Part shown: positions 45,113 to 52,646 of the stretch, piece by piece
Layout: each line of letters starts with the position of its first letter
Numbering within the stretch: the stretch's first letter is position 1
NCBI RefSeq assembly: GCF_017876095.1
Contig: NZ_JAGINM010000013.1
Span: 1 to 64,000 of the forward strand
DNA from: Azospirillum agricola
GTDB taxonomy: Bacteria; Pseudomonadota; Alphaproteobacteria; Azospirillales; Azospirillaceae
Direction of reading: 5' to 3'
Length of the DNA stretch: 64,000 nucleotides
The notes under the pieces: generated by a model
Seen by the model: only the letters and a program-made list of their open reading frames with translations
Databases searched by the model: none
What the model was told of the DNA's origin: nothing
Translations under genes and position numbers: made by a program

Positions 45113-46824
45113 CCCAATCCTCCAAGACCGCCGCCGGAGCCGCACCGATGCCGGCGGACCCCTTCGTTCCGGAGGATGACGCGCTGTATTTCCTGCCGCT
45201 CGGCGGTTCCGGCGAAATCGGCATGAACCTCAACCTCTACGGCCATCGCGGCAAGTGGTTGATGGTCGATCTCGGCATTTCCTTCGCCGACGATTCGATG
45301 CCGGGACTCGACGTGATCATGCCCGACCCGGCCTTCATCGTGGAGCGGCGGGCGGATCTGGTCGGGCTGGTGGTGACGCACGCGCACGAGGATCATCTGG
45401 GGGCCATCCAGTATCTGTGGCCGGAGCTGCGCTGCCCGGTCTACTGCACGCCCTTCACCGCGTCGGTGCTGCGCGCCAAGCTGCACGAGCGGGGCCTGAG
45501 CGGCGTCGTGCCGATCCACGAGGTGCCGCTCGGCGGCTCGCTGGAGGCCGGTCCCTTCGCGGTCGAATACGTCACGATGACCCATTCGATCCCGGAGCCG
45601 AACGCGCTCGCCATCCGCACGTCGGCCGGGACGGTGCTGCACACCGGCGACTGGAAGCTCGACCCCGATCCGCAGGTCGGCAGCGTCGCCGACGAGAAGC
45701 GGCTGCGCGAGATCGGCGACGAGGGCGTGCTGGCGCTGGTCGGCGACAGCACCAACGCGCTGGTGCCGGGCACCACCGGGTCGGAGGCGACGGTCCGCGA
45801 AACGCTGATCGATCTGATCGGGCGCTACCCCGACGTGCGCGTCGCGGTGAGCTGCTTCGCCACCAACGTCGCCCGGCTGGAGAGCATCGCCGTCGCGGCG
45901 GCGGCGCACGACCGCCATGTCGCGCTGGTCGGCCGCTCGCTGTGGCGGATCAACGAGGCGGCCCGGGCCAACGGCTACCTCGCCGACGTGCCGAAATTCC
46001 TGACCGAGCATGACGCCGCCTATCTGCCGCGCGAGAAGCTGGTGCTGATCTGCACCGGAAGCCAGGGCGAGCCGCGCTCGGCGCTCGCCCGCATCGCGGC
46101 GGACGACCACCCGCAGATCACGCTGTCGCGCGGCGACGTCGTGGTCTTCTCGTCCCGCGAGATCCCCGGCAACGAGCGCGACATCGGCCGCATGCAGAAC
46201 CAGCTCGTCGCCCAGGGGGTCGAGCTGGTGACCGCCGACGAGGCGCCGGTCCATGTCTCCGGCCACCCGGCGCGCGACGAGCTGGTGCGCATGTACCAGT
46301 GGGTGCGTCCGCGCATCGCCGTCCCGGTGCATGGCGAGCAGCGCCACCAGCAGGCCCACGCCGCCCTGGCGCAGGAGTGCCAGATTCCCGAGCAGATCGT
46401 CCCGGCCAACGGCGAGCTGATCCGGCTCGGGCCGGACGCGCCGCCGCGGGTCGTCGCCCATGTGAAGGCCGGCCGCATGGCGCTCGACGGCAAGCGGCTG
46501 GTGCCGCTCGACGCCGGGCTGATGCGCACGCGCAACCGCATGGTCAACAACGGTGCCTCGGTGGTCACGCTGGTGATGTCCGCGCGCGGCGAGCTGCTGA
46601 CGGCGCCGCAGGTCGCGCTGATGGGGCTGGTCGACGAGGTTGCCGACCGCGACATGGTGCTGGACGTGGTCGACGCCGTGCGCGAGGCGGTCGCCGGCCT
46701 GTCCAGGACGGCGCGGGCCGACGACGCCCAGGTGAAGGAGGCGGCGCGCGTCGCCGTCCGCCGCTGCTTCAACGCGTCCCATGGCAAGAAGCCGGTGACG
46801 GAGGTCCACCTTGTCCGTGTCTAG
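45109..46824 (+). CDS. rnj: Ribonuclease J
   Basis: A 571-residue metallo-beta-lactamase-fold RNase with endonuclease and 5'-exonuclease activity, used for rRNA maturation and mRNA decay where RNase E is limited. Motifs: THAHEDHLGAI (HxHxDH zinc site), HTGDWKLDPDP, GDSTN, and the beta-CASP signatures CTGSQGEPRSAL and VHVSGHPARDEL. The last five codons form the first unit of a 15-bp tandem repeat carrying the TAG stop. Coupled to coaX by ATGA. Confidence 0.95.
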   Translation: MTQSSKTAAGAAPMPADPFVPEDDALYFLPLGGSGEIGMNLNLYGHRGKWLMVDLGISFADDSMPGLDVIMPDPAFIVERRADLVGLVVTHAHEDHLGAIQYLWPELRCPVYCTPFTASVLRAKLHERGLSGVVPIHEVPLGGSLEAGPFAVEYVTMTHSIPEPNALAIRTSAGTVLHTGDWKLDPDPQVGSVADEKRLREIGDEGVLALVGDSTNALVPGTTGSEATVRETLIDLIGRYPDVRVAVSCFATNVARLESIAVAAAAHDRHVALVGRSLWRINEAARANGYLADVPKFLTEHDAAYLPREKLVLICTGSQGEPRSALARIAADDHPQITLSRGDVVVFSSREIPGNERDIGRMQNQLVAQGVELVTADEAPVHVSGHPARDELVRMYQWVRPRIAVPVHGEQRHQQAHAALAQECQIPEQIVPANGELIRLGPDAPPRVVAHVKAGRMALDGKRLVPLDAGLMRTRNRMVNNGASVVTLVMSARGELLTAPQVALMGLVDEVADRDMVLDVVDAVREAVAGLSRTARADDAQVKEAARVAVRRCFNASHGKKPVTEVHLVRV

Positions 46825-46899
46825 CTTGCCCGTGTCTAGCTTGCCCGTGTCTAGCTTGTCCGTGTCTGGCTTGCCCGCGTCTGGCTTGCCCGTGTTCGG
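46810..46899 (+). repeat. Six tandem 15-bp repeats spanning the rnj stop codon
   Basis: Units of CTTGCCCGTGTCTAG begin at 46810, 46825, 46840, 46855, 46870 and 46885. The first three end in TAG, units four and five in TGG and the last in CGG. The period keeps the rnj frame (L-V/A-R-V-stop/W). Unit one is the coding end of rnj. Confidence 0.9.
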
Positions 46900-46959
46900 G
46901 GGCCGTGTATAAGGGCGGGGGCCACGGACATTCCGTCTCTCAGGCATCGCGAGGACACC

Positions 46960-47364
46960 ATGATCGGAAAGCTGAACCATGTCGCCATCGTCGTTCCGGA
47001 TCTGCCGGCGGCGACCGCGCTCTACCGCGACACGCTGGGCGCCACGGTGTCCGATCCGGTCGATCTGCCGGCGCATGGCGTCACCGTGGTCTTCGTGACC
47101 CTGCCCAACACCAAGATCGAGCTGCTGCATCCGTTCGGCGAGGGCTCGACCATCGCGCCCTTCCTGGCCAAGAACCCGTCCGGCGGCATCCACCACATCT
47201 GCTACGAGGTGGAGGACATCCTGGCCGCCCGCGACCAGCTGAAGGCGCAGGGCGCCCGGGTGCTGGGTGACGGCGAGCCGAAGATCGGCGCCCACGACAA
47301 GCCGGTGCTGTTCCTGCACCCGAAGGATTTCTGCGGCACGCTGGTGGAGCTGGAGCAGGCCTGA
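46960..47364 (+). CDS. mce: Methylmalonyl-CoA epimerase
   Basis: A 134-residue vicinal-oxygen-chelate enzyme that interconverts (S)- and (R)-methylmalonyl-CoA in propionate catabolism. The metal ligands are visible in LNHVAIVV (His), the central Glu in TKIELLHPFGE, GGIHHICYEV (His) and GTLVELEQ (Glu). It lies in the same frame as rnj with only three amber codons between them. GAGGA precedes the ATG. Confidence 0.93.
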   Translation: MIGKLNHVAIVVPDLPAATALYRDTLGATVSDPVDLPAHGVTVVFVTLPNTKIELLHPFGEGSTIAPFLAKNPSGGIHHICYEVEDILAARDQLKAQGARVLGDGEPKIGAHDKPVLFLHPKDFCGTLVELEQA

Positions 47365-47441
47365 TCCGTCCACATTCGATAAGGCGGATCGGGCGATCGC
47401 GGATCGGGTGAGGGCGGTACGGCCGGGGCTGGGAGGGTGTC

Positions 47442-47693
47442 ATGGACGGTTGGGTGACGGGAATCTTCGTCTACATCATCGTCTGGTGGGTGGTGCTGTT
47501 CGCGGTGCTGCCCTGGGGCGTGCGGACACCGGAAAATCCGGAGCCGGGCATGGCCCACGGCGCGCCGGTCGAACCGCACATCCTGCGCAAGTTCGTCGCC
47601 ACCTCCATCGTCGCCCTGGTCGTCTGGCTGGTGATCTACGCCATCGCCCAGTCCGGGCTGGTGTCCTTCCGCGACATGATCAAGGATATGTGA
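47442..47693 (+). CDS. DUF1467 family membrane protein
   Basis: An 83-residue protein of two transmembrane helices (about 5-25 and 52-72) separated by RTPENPEPGMAHGAPVEPHI. This is the DUF1467 pattern, an alphaproteobacterial inner-membrane family of unknown role that often sits beside mce and proS, as here. GGGAGG precedes the ATG. Confidence 0.88.
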   Translation: MDGWVTGIFVYIIVWWVVLFAVLPWGVRTPENPEPGMAHGAPVEPHILRKFVATSIVALVVWLVIYAIAQSGLVSFRDMIKDM

Positions 47694-47706
47694 GGGAGCG
47701 CGACCG

Positions 47707-48276
47707 GTGAGCCTGACCTACTGCGCGGCCGCCCCCGGCCATCCGTATCATGGGCCGTACCACGAATCCGAATACGGCTTCCCCAGCGCCGACGAGCGCG
47801 TTCTGTTCGAACGGCTGGTGCTGGAGATCAACCAGGCCGGCCTGTCCTGGCTGACCATCCTGAAGAAGCGGGAGGCCTTCCGCGCCGCCTTCGACGGCTT
47901 CGACGTCGACCGCGTCGCCGCCTATGGCGAGGCGGAACGCGCCCGCCTGCTGGCCGACGCCGGCATCGTGCGCAACCGGCTGAAGGTGGACGCCGCCATC
48001 GACAACGCCCGGCGCATCGTCGCCCTGCGGGACAGTCACGGATCCTTCGACGGCTGGCTGCGCGCCCACCATCCGCTGGGCAAGGCGCAATGGGTCGCGC
48101 TGTTCCGCAAGACCTTCCGCTTCACCGGCGGCGAGATCGTCGGCGAGTTCCTGATGAGCCTGGGCTATCTGCCCGGCGCCCACCAGCCGGATTGCCCGGT
48201 CCACGGGGTGGTGATCGCCCAGGCGCCACCCTGGAAGAGCGCCGTGGACGCCGGCTTCACCGGATACGATGAGTAA
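47707..48276 (+). CDS. DNA-3-methyladenine glycosylase I (Tag-like)
   Basis: A 189-residue member of the Tag family, which removes 3-methyladenine from DNA. The helix-hairpin core EINQAGLSWLTILKKREAFRAAF and ARLLADAGIVRNRLKVDAAI match. The N-terminal signature departs from the usual YHDxEWG (here YHESEYGFP), and the zinc-binding C-terminus is only partly recognisable (CPVH). It may therefore be a divergent subgroup. GTG start 13 bases after the DUF1467 gene, so probably co-transcribed. Confidence 0.85.
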   Translation: MSLTYCAAAPGHPYHGPYHESEYGFPSADERVLFERLVLEINQAGLSWLTILKKREAFRAAFDGFDVDRVAAYGEAERARLLADAGIVRNRLKVDAAIDNARRIVALRDSHGSFDGWLRAHHPLGKAQWVALFRKTFRFTGGEIVGEFLMSLGYLPGAHQPDCPVHGVVIAQAPPWKSAVDAGFTGYDE

Positions 48277-48427
48277 GAAATAGGCAATGAAGCGCCTTTT
48301 CGGCGGGCAAAGGGCCAAGCTTCAGGCAAAACAGCAAAAATTTTGAGCAGACATCCTGGTTGCCTGTGTTTTGGGCTTGCCAGTGCCGTCGCGCGGGTCC
48401 AGACTTTTGGTGTGACGAGGGGGATGC

Positions 48428-48508
48428 ATGTTCCCCTTTTCCGACGCCTGGTGGCGATTCCTCCCTAAACTCGTCAGGCCGCGCCGCATCCGCCGCGCGG
48501 CCTTTCTT
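48428..48508 (+). promoter_or_regulatory. Possible leader peptide with attenuator-like hairpins
   Basis: GAGGGGG four bases before an ATG starts a short frame, MFPFSDAWWRFLPKL and on, with two adjacent Trp codons. Those codons lie in the loop of CGCC-TGGT-GGCG. Downstream, AGGCCGCG (48477) pairs with CGCGGCCT and is followed by TTCTTT. Leader ORF, first hairpin and terminator together resemble transcription attenuation. No amino-acid biosynthesis gene follows, so this is tentative. The whole gap from 48277 to 48696 has no other recognisable gene. Confidence 0.4.
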
Positions 48509-48597
48509 TGTGCCGGCCGGGGAAGGGCGGGGCGGAGGGCGCGGGGGAAGGGATCGGTTCTTTTCGTTCGCGTTGCAAAAAGCGTTAACGGTTTACT

Positions 48598-48620
48598 TGG
48601 TAATGTTGCTTCCATTACCA
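48598..48620. promoter_or_regulatory. Perfect palindrome, putative operator
   Basis: TGGTAATG, seven bases, CATTACCA: perfect 8-bp arms in a locally AT-rich stretch about 75 bases before the next gene. This has the size of a GntR- or LacI-type site. A shorter TGGTAATACCA palindrome occurs before nuoA. Confidence 0.5.
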
Positions 48621-48696
48621 CATATCGGGACGGTCGGACGGTTCCGGCAGCGCCTCGGTCATGTCGGGTGCGGAAGGAAGGACAGTCGGGGCATCG

Positions 48697-49596
48697 ATGG
48701 CCGCGAACGAAAACGAGCGGTTCGATCAGTTCGCCGCGGTTCTGATGACCGAACTGTTGGAGCGGACCAGGAAAAGCATGGAGCTGCTGGCGCCGGAGCA
48801 GCAGCCCTGCTCCAGGCTGCCCTTCGTCCAGACACCCTCCTTCGTCGAATTCTACGCCGAGCTGGTGCGGGTCGGCATCCTGCCGGTCGTGCTCAGCCGC
48901 CGGCCGGTGCGGGCGATCGTCGGCGACGTCGACTGGAGCCGGGAGGGGCGCGAGTATCTGCTGACCGTCCTCGACGACCGCTCCAACGCCGTGTTCACCG
49001 CCTGGGACTACGCCTGGGATTCCCTGTGGGACGAGCGCAAGGTCGGCGCCGACAGCGCGGCGGCGAACGCCGCCAAGCCCAAGAAGGGGTTCCTCAGCTC
49101 CCTGTTCGGCCGCAAGAGCGCGCCCAAGCCGGACAGCCGTCCGGCGGAGGAGGGTGAGGGCGGGGTGATGGCCGGCCTGCACAGCATGCTGACCGAACTG
49201 GCCGGGCGGCGCGGTTTCCTGCCGCTGTTCCACGACGACGTGCGCATCCTTAAGGGCATGCCCCGCGTCAAGCCGGGGCGGCTGGCCCAGGCCTGGAAAG
49301 AGATTTCCCAGTACCATCACCAGGAATTCTACCTGTCGGAGAAGGAGCAGGCGAAGCCGGGCGTCACCTCCGACTGCCTGCAAAAATGGCACTACAACCT
49401 GCCGGACAAGATCGGCGAGTTCCTGGTCATCAAGGCCGCGGTCGATCTGGAGCATGTGACCAAGCCCTTCATCGGCAAGTACATCCGCCAGTCAGCCCGC
49501 ACCCAGGAGGAGGCCGAGAAGGGCATGCCCTATCTGTCGGTCTACTGGAAGGCGATGTCGAATCCGGTGATCGTCCAGCAACAGCACAGCCTGTAG
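48697..49596 (+). CDS. Hypothetical protein (299 aa)
   Basis: A soluble 299-residue protein that I do not recognise. An N-terminal helical part (NERFDQFAAVLMTELLERTRKSMELL) leads into a mixed alpha/beta region with AIVGDVDWSREGREYLLTVLDDRSNAVFTAWDYAWDSLWDE (given in part). A charged low-complexity linker (about residues 122-150) follows, then a C-terminal domain with KWHYNLPDKIGEFLVIKAAVD. No signal peptide or membrane helix. ATG 48697 or 48661 could start it. It is followed 12 bases later by a secreted-protein gene. Confidence 0.65.
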   Translation: MAANENERFDQFAAVLMTELLERTRKSMELLAPEQQPCSRLPFVQTPSFVEFYAELVRVGILPVVLSRRPVRAIVGDVDWSREGREYLLTVLDDRSNAVFTAWDYAWDSLWDERKVGADSAAANAAKPKKGFLSSLFGRKSAPKPDSRPAEEGEGGVMAGLHSMLTELAGRRGFLPLFHDDVRILKGMPRVKPGRLAQAWKEISQYHHQEFYLSEKEQAKPGVTSDCLQKWHYNLPDKIGEFLVIKAAVDLEHVTKPFIGKYIRQSARTQEEAEKGMPYLSVYWKAMSNPVIVQQQHSL

Positions 49597-49608
49597 GGAG
49601 TGACGGCG

Positions 49609-50034
49609 ATGCGCGGGACCTTGGCGGCGGCCTTCCTGATCCTGGCGACGGCGGGACCGGCCATGGCGCAGCAGGGGCTCCAGCAGGGCGCGCCGCAGGG
49701 ACGCCCGGCGCCCATCGACCTGTCGGCCTGCCAGACGCTGACCCGCCATCGCCCGGCGCCCGACGTCGAATACAAGCCGGGGGTCGACGTGCGCGGCCGT
49801 CCGGTGGCTCCGGCCGACCTGCCGGGGTCGGCCGCTCCCGCCATCGACCGCTTCGATATTCCGGTGACCCTGAACCTGGCGAGGCGGATGGGGCTGCATG
49901 TCCCCACCGGGGGATTGCGCGGCGACACCCAGATCGGCTGGCTGACGATGGACGGCAACCGGCTGTTCTTCAACGGCCAGCCGGTCGGCGACGCCGCCCA
50001 GGGCGAACTCTACGCCTATTGCCGCGCCCGCTGA
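49609..50034 (+). CDS. Hypothetical secreted protein
   Basis: A 141-residue exported protein: signal peptide about 1-21 (hydrophobic LAAAFLILATAGPAMA, cleaved before QQG). The mature part includes a Pro/Gln-rich start, DLSACQTLTRHRPAPDVEYKPGVDVRG and the end NRLFFNGQPVGDAAQGELYAYCRAR; the two Cys may form a disulfide. GGGAG lies eight bases before the ATG at 49609. Likely one unit with the preceding gene; function unknown. Confidence 0.68.
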   Translation: MRGTLAAAFLILATAGPAMAQQGLQQGAPQGRPAPIDLSACQTLTRHRPAPDVEYKPGVDVRGRPVAPADLPGSAAPAIDRFDIPVTLNLARRMGLHVPTGGLRGDTQIGWLTMDGNRLFFNGQPVGDAAQGELYAYCRAR

Positions 50035-50159
50035 GGGCCGGCGGACAAGCCGGGTGGACAAGCCGGGGCGTCCTTCCTTAAAGTCGCACTCCCGACAGGG
50101 CCTCCGCTCCGCCGACGGAGCGGCGCGTCCCCGCACACCCCGCACACGAGATCCAAGCC

Positions 50160-51473
50160 ATGCGGCTGTCCAGCTTCTTCATGCCGACCCTCAAGGAGAC
50201 CCCGAACGAGGCGCAGATCGTCTCGCACCGCCTGATGCTGCGGGCCGGGATGATCCGCCAGACCAGCGCCGGCATCTACGCCTGGCTGCCGCTGGGCCAC
50301 CGGGTGCTGAAGAAGATCGAGCAGATCGTCCGCGAGGAGCAGAACGCGGCGGGCGCCCAGGAACTGCTGATGCCGACCATCCAGTCGGCCGACCTGTGGC
50401 GCGAGAGCGGCCGCTACGACGATTACGGCAAGGAGATGCTGCGCATCACCGACCGCCACGACCGCGACATGCTGTTCGGCCCGACGAACGAGGAGATGAT
50501 CACCGACATCTTCCGCACCTTCGTGAAGAGTTACCGGCAGTTGCCGCTGAACCTCTACCACATCCAGTGGAAGTTCCGTGACGAGATCCGGCCGCGCTTC
50601 GGCGTGATGCGCGGGCGCGAGTTCCTGATGAAGGACGCCTATTCCTTCGACATCGACCCGGCCAGCGCGCGCCGCGCCTACCAGAAGATGTTCCTGGCCT
50701 ATCTGCGCACCTTCGCCCGCATGGGCCTGAAGGCGATCCCGATGCGCGCCGACACCGGCCCGATCGGCGGCGACCTCAGCCACGAGTTCATCATCCTGGC
50801 CGAGACCGGCGAGAGCGGCGTCTTCTGCCACAAGGAGTGGATGGATCTGGACGTCCTGAAGGACGCTCCCGGCATGGACGACAACCTGCAGCCCTTCTTC
50901 GACCGCGTCACCGGCATCTACGCCGCGACCGACGAGAAGCACGACGTCGCCAACAGCCCGGTGCCGGAGGCCGACCTGGTCTCGGCGCGCGGCATCGAGG
51001 TCGGCCACATCTTCAACTTTGGCACCAAATATTCCAAGCCGATGAACGCCGTCGTCGCCGGCCCCAACGGCGAGTCGGTCCCGGTCGAGATGGGCTCCTA
51101 CGGCATCGGCGTGTCGCGCCTGATGGGCGCCATCATCGAGGCGAGCCACGACGACAACGGCATCGTCTGGCCGGACTCGGTGGCCCCCTTCAACGTCGGC
51201 CTGATCAACCTGAAGGTCGGCGACGCCGAGACCGACCGGGTTTGCCAGGATCTCTACGCCAAGCTCCAGGCCGCCGGGCTGGACGTCGCCTACGACGACC
51301 GCGACGAGCGTCCGGGCGCCAAGTTCGCCGACATGGACCTGATCGGCGTGCCCTGGCAGCTCGTCGTCGGGCCGCGCGGGCTGAAGACCGGCGTCGTCGA
51401 GCTGAAGCGCCGCGCCACCGGCGTGAAGGAGGAACTTTCGGTCGATAGCGCTCTGGCCAAGCTGCTGCCCTGA
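50160..51473 (+). CDS. proS: Prolyl-tRNA synthetase
   Basis: Class II synthetase that charges tRNA-Pro. At 437 residues it lacks the about 180-residue inserted editing (INS/YbaK-like) domain found in E. coli ProS, the normal state in many alphaproteobacteria. Motif 2 is seen as FRDEIRPRFGVMRGREFLMKD, motif 3 as YGIGVSRLMGAIIE, and the anticodon-binding domain fills the last 100 residues. A strong terminator follows. Confidence 0.96.
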   Translation: MRLSSFFMPTLKETPNEAQIVSHRLMLRAGMIRQTSAGIYAWLPLGHRVLKKIEQIVREEQNAAGAQELLMPTIQSADLWRESGRYDDYGKEMLRITDRHDRDMLFGPTNEEMITDIFRTFVKSYRQLPLNLYHIQWKFRDEIRPRFGVMRGREFLMKDAYSFDIDPASARRAYQKMFLAYLRTFARMGLKAIPMRADTGPIGGDLSHEFIILAETGESGVFCHKEWMDLDVLKDAPGMDDNLQPFFDRVTGIYAATDEKHDVANSPVPEADLVSARGIEVGHIFNFGTKYSKPMNAVVAGPNGESVPVEMGSYGIGVSRLMGAIIEASHDDNGIVWPDSVAPFNVGLINLKVGDAETDRVCQDLYAKLQAAGLDVAYDDRDERPGAKFADMDLIGVPWQLVVGPRGLKTGVVELKRRATGVKEELSVDSALAKLLP

Positions 51474-51500
51474 CGATCGCCTCCGTGGTTCGGAAAGAAA

Positions 51501-51528
51501 AGCGCCGGCCCTGCCCGGCGCTTTTTTT
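51501..51528 (+). terminator. Rho-independent terminator after proS
   Basis: AGCGCCGG (51501-51508) pairs with CCGGCGCT (51515-51522), loop of six, followed by a run of T residues to 51528. Confidence 0.92.
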
Positions 51529-51651
51529 GTGCGATTCGGCGGCTCTTCGGGGAGGGAAACGCGTGCCTTTGGCGCGGCGGGAGAGATGCGGGGTTCCCAA
51601 GCATCGCCCAGGATAACCAAGCATTGAAAGCAGCCATTTTTTCCTACAACC

Positions 51652-51679
51652 TTTGACTCCAGCCCGCTCTGATTAAACA
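51652..51679 (+). promoter_or_regulatory. Possible promoter of the virion-like gene pair
   Basis: TTTGAC (51652-51657), a 16-base spacer and TAAACA (51674-51679), in the AT-richer end of the 300-base gap after proS. The rest of that gap shows only the proS terminator. Confidence 0.4.
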
Positions 51680-51775
51680 CTCGGTTTCGGCCTTGCTCGG
51701 CCGGAAGCGCGTATCGGAAGTACAGGTGCGCTTTTGCGAATCCTTCGATTTCGAACCAGAACGGGAGACACGACC

Positions 51776-52063
51776 ATGGGTTTCGCCTTTTCCCCCATCG
51801 AGAACCAGCGGCTCAGCCTCACGGCCTCCAGCACCGGCACCTATGCCCTGCCGAGCATCGGGCGCAATGTCCGCGTGGCCAACCTGGGGCCGTCGGACGC
51901 GCTCATCAAATTCACCTCCTCCTTCACCTCCTCCACCGCCAACACGCTGACGATCATGGCGCGGACCGTCGAGATCTTCGACCGTCAGGCCAACGGCTTC
52001 ATCACGGGCATCGGCGTGAACGGTGGCACCATGCTGGACGTCACGACCGGCGAGGGCGAGTGA
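51776..52063 (+). CDS. Small beta-rich protein, phage-virion-like
   Basis: A 95-residue protein rich in Ser, Thr, Gly and Asn, with alternating beta-strand character (RLSLTASSTGTYALPSIGRNVRVANLG; TANTLTIMARTVEIFDRQ). This composition is typical of small phage or GTA structural proteins, but I cannot name a family. GGGAG lies before the ATG. It is separated from the next gene by one base, so the two are translated together. Confidence 0.6.
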   Translation: MGFAFSPIENQRLSLTASSTGTYALPSIGRNVRVANLGPSDALIKFTSSFTSSTANTLTIMARTVEIFDRQANGFITGIGVNGGTMLDVTTGEGE

Positions 52064-52064
52064 C

Positions 52065-52514
52065 ATGGCGCTTCGCGCGGTTGCCCCGCCGGCGTCCCGT
52101 TCCTGGGGCGTCTTCGGGCTTTCGGCCAACCAGACGGCTGGGCTGACGGCCGACAGCCCGGTTCGCTTCGAGACGGTGACCGCCGGGACGCTGGAGCTCG
52201 CCGGTGGCTATGCCATCCTGCTGCCGGCCGGTCGGCTGTTCCGTCTGCTGGCGGGCACGGCCTTCAATTTCTCGTCCGGCGACGGAACCGCCCGGACGGT
52301 CTGGTTCGACACCGCCGGCGGGCTCGCGATCGGGACAGGCTCGCGGCACATTCCCGGAACCAGCGGCGTCTTCATGGCGGAGCAGCCGATCAGCCACGCC
52401 ATCATCGACACGAGGACCGGCGCGGTGCCGGTGCAGTTGCGGATCAGCCAGGCCACGAACGCCAGCGCCGTGGCCGCCGCCTTCACCTTCGCCGAGGTCG
52501 TGGAGATCGGCTAA
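52065..52514 (+). CDS. Beta-rich protein, jelly-roll/virion-like
   Basis: A 149-residue Ala/Gly/Thr-rich protein, all-beta by pattern. LELAGGYAILLPAGRLFRLLAGTAFNFSSGDGTARTVWFD (in part) resembles the C1q/TNF-like jelly roll of phage tail or head-decoration proteins. No signal peptide. With the preceding ORF it forms an isolated pair between housekeeping genes, with no other phage gene nearby. Function inferred from composition only. Confidence 0.6.
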   Translation: MALRAVAPPASRSWGVFGLSANQTAGLTADSPVRFETVTAGTLELAGGYAILLPAGRLFRLLAGTAFNFSSGDGTARTVWFDTAGGLAIGTGSRHIPGTSGVFMAEQPISHAIIDTRTGAVPVQLRISQATNASAVAAAFTFAEVVEIG

Positions 52515-52646
52515 GCGGTTGATCGAACAAAAGGCAGCCTTTGCGCCGGCCCGCAAGCTGTCCTATCTTCCGATGGCGAATCCCGGGACTGCATCCCGGT
52601 GGTTCGCCATCGTTCTCACCGCCACTTCGGCAGGCCGGAAACCCCC

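Noticed and set aside
46810..46899. Tandem 15-bp units considered as a CRISPR array
   Set aside because: The units are directly adjacent with no spacers, and no cas gene is present.
48578..48600. TTAA-N7 half site as a CtrA binding site
   Set aside because: The second half reads CTTG rather than TTAA, so the consensus is not met.
48509..48690. Possible continuation of the leader ORF as a real protein (to 48745)
   Set aside because: Beyond the hairpin the frame becomes Gly/Arg-rich and loses coding character, and it overlaps the start of the next gene out of frame.
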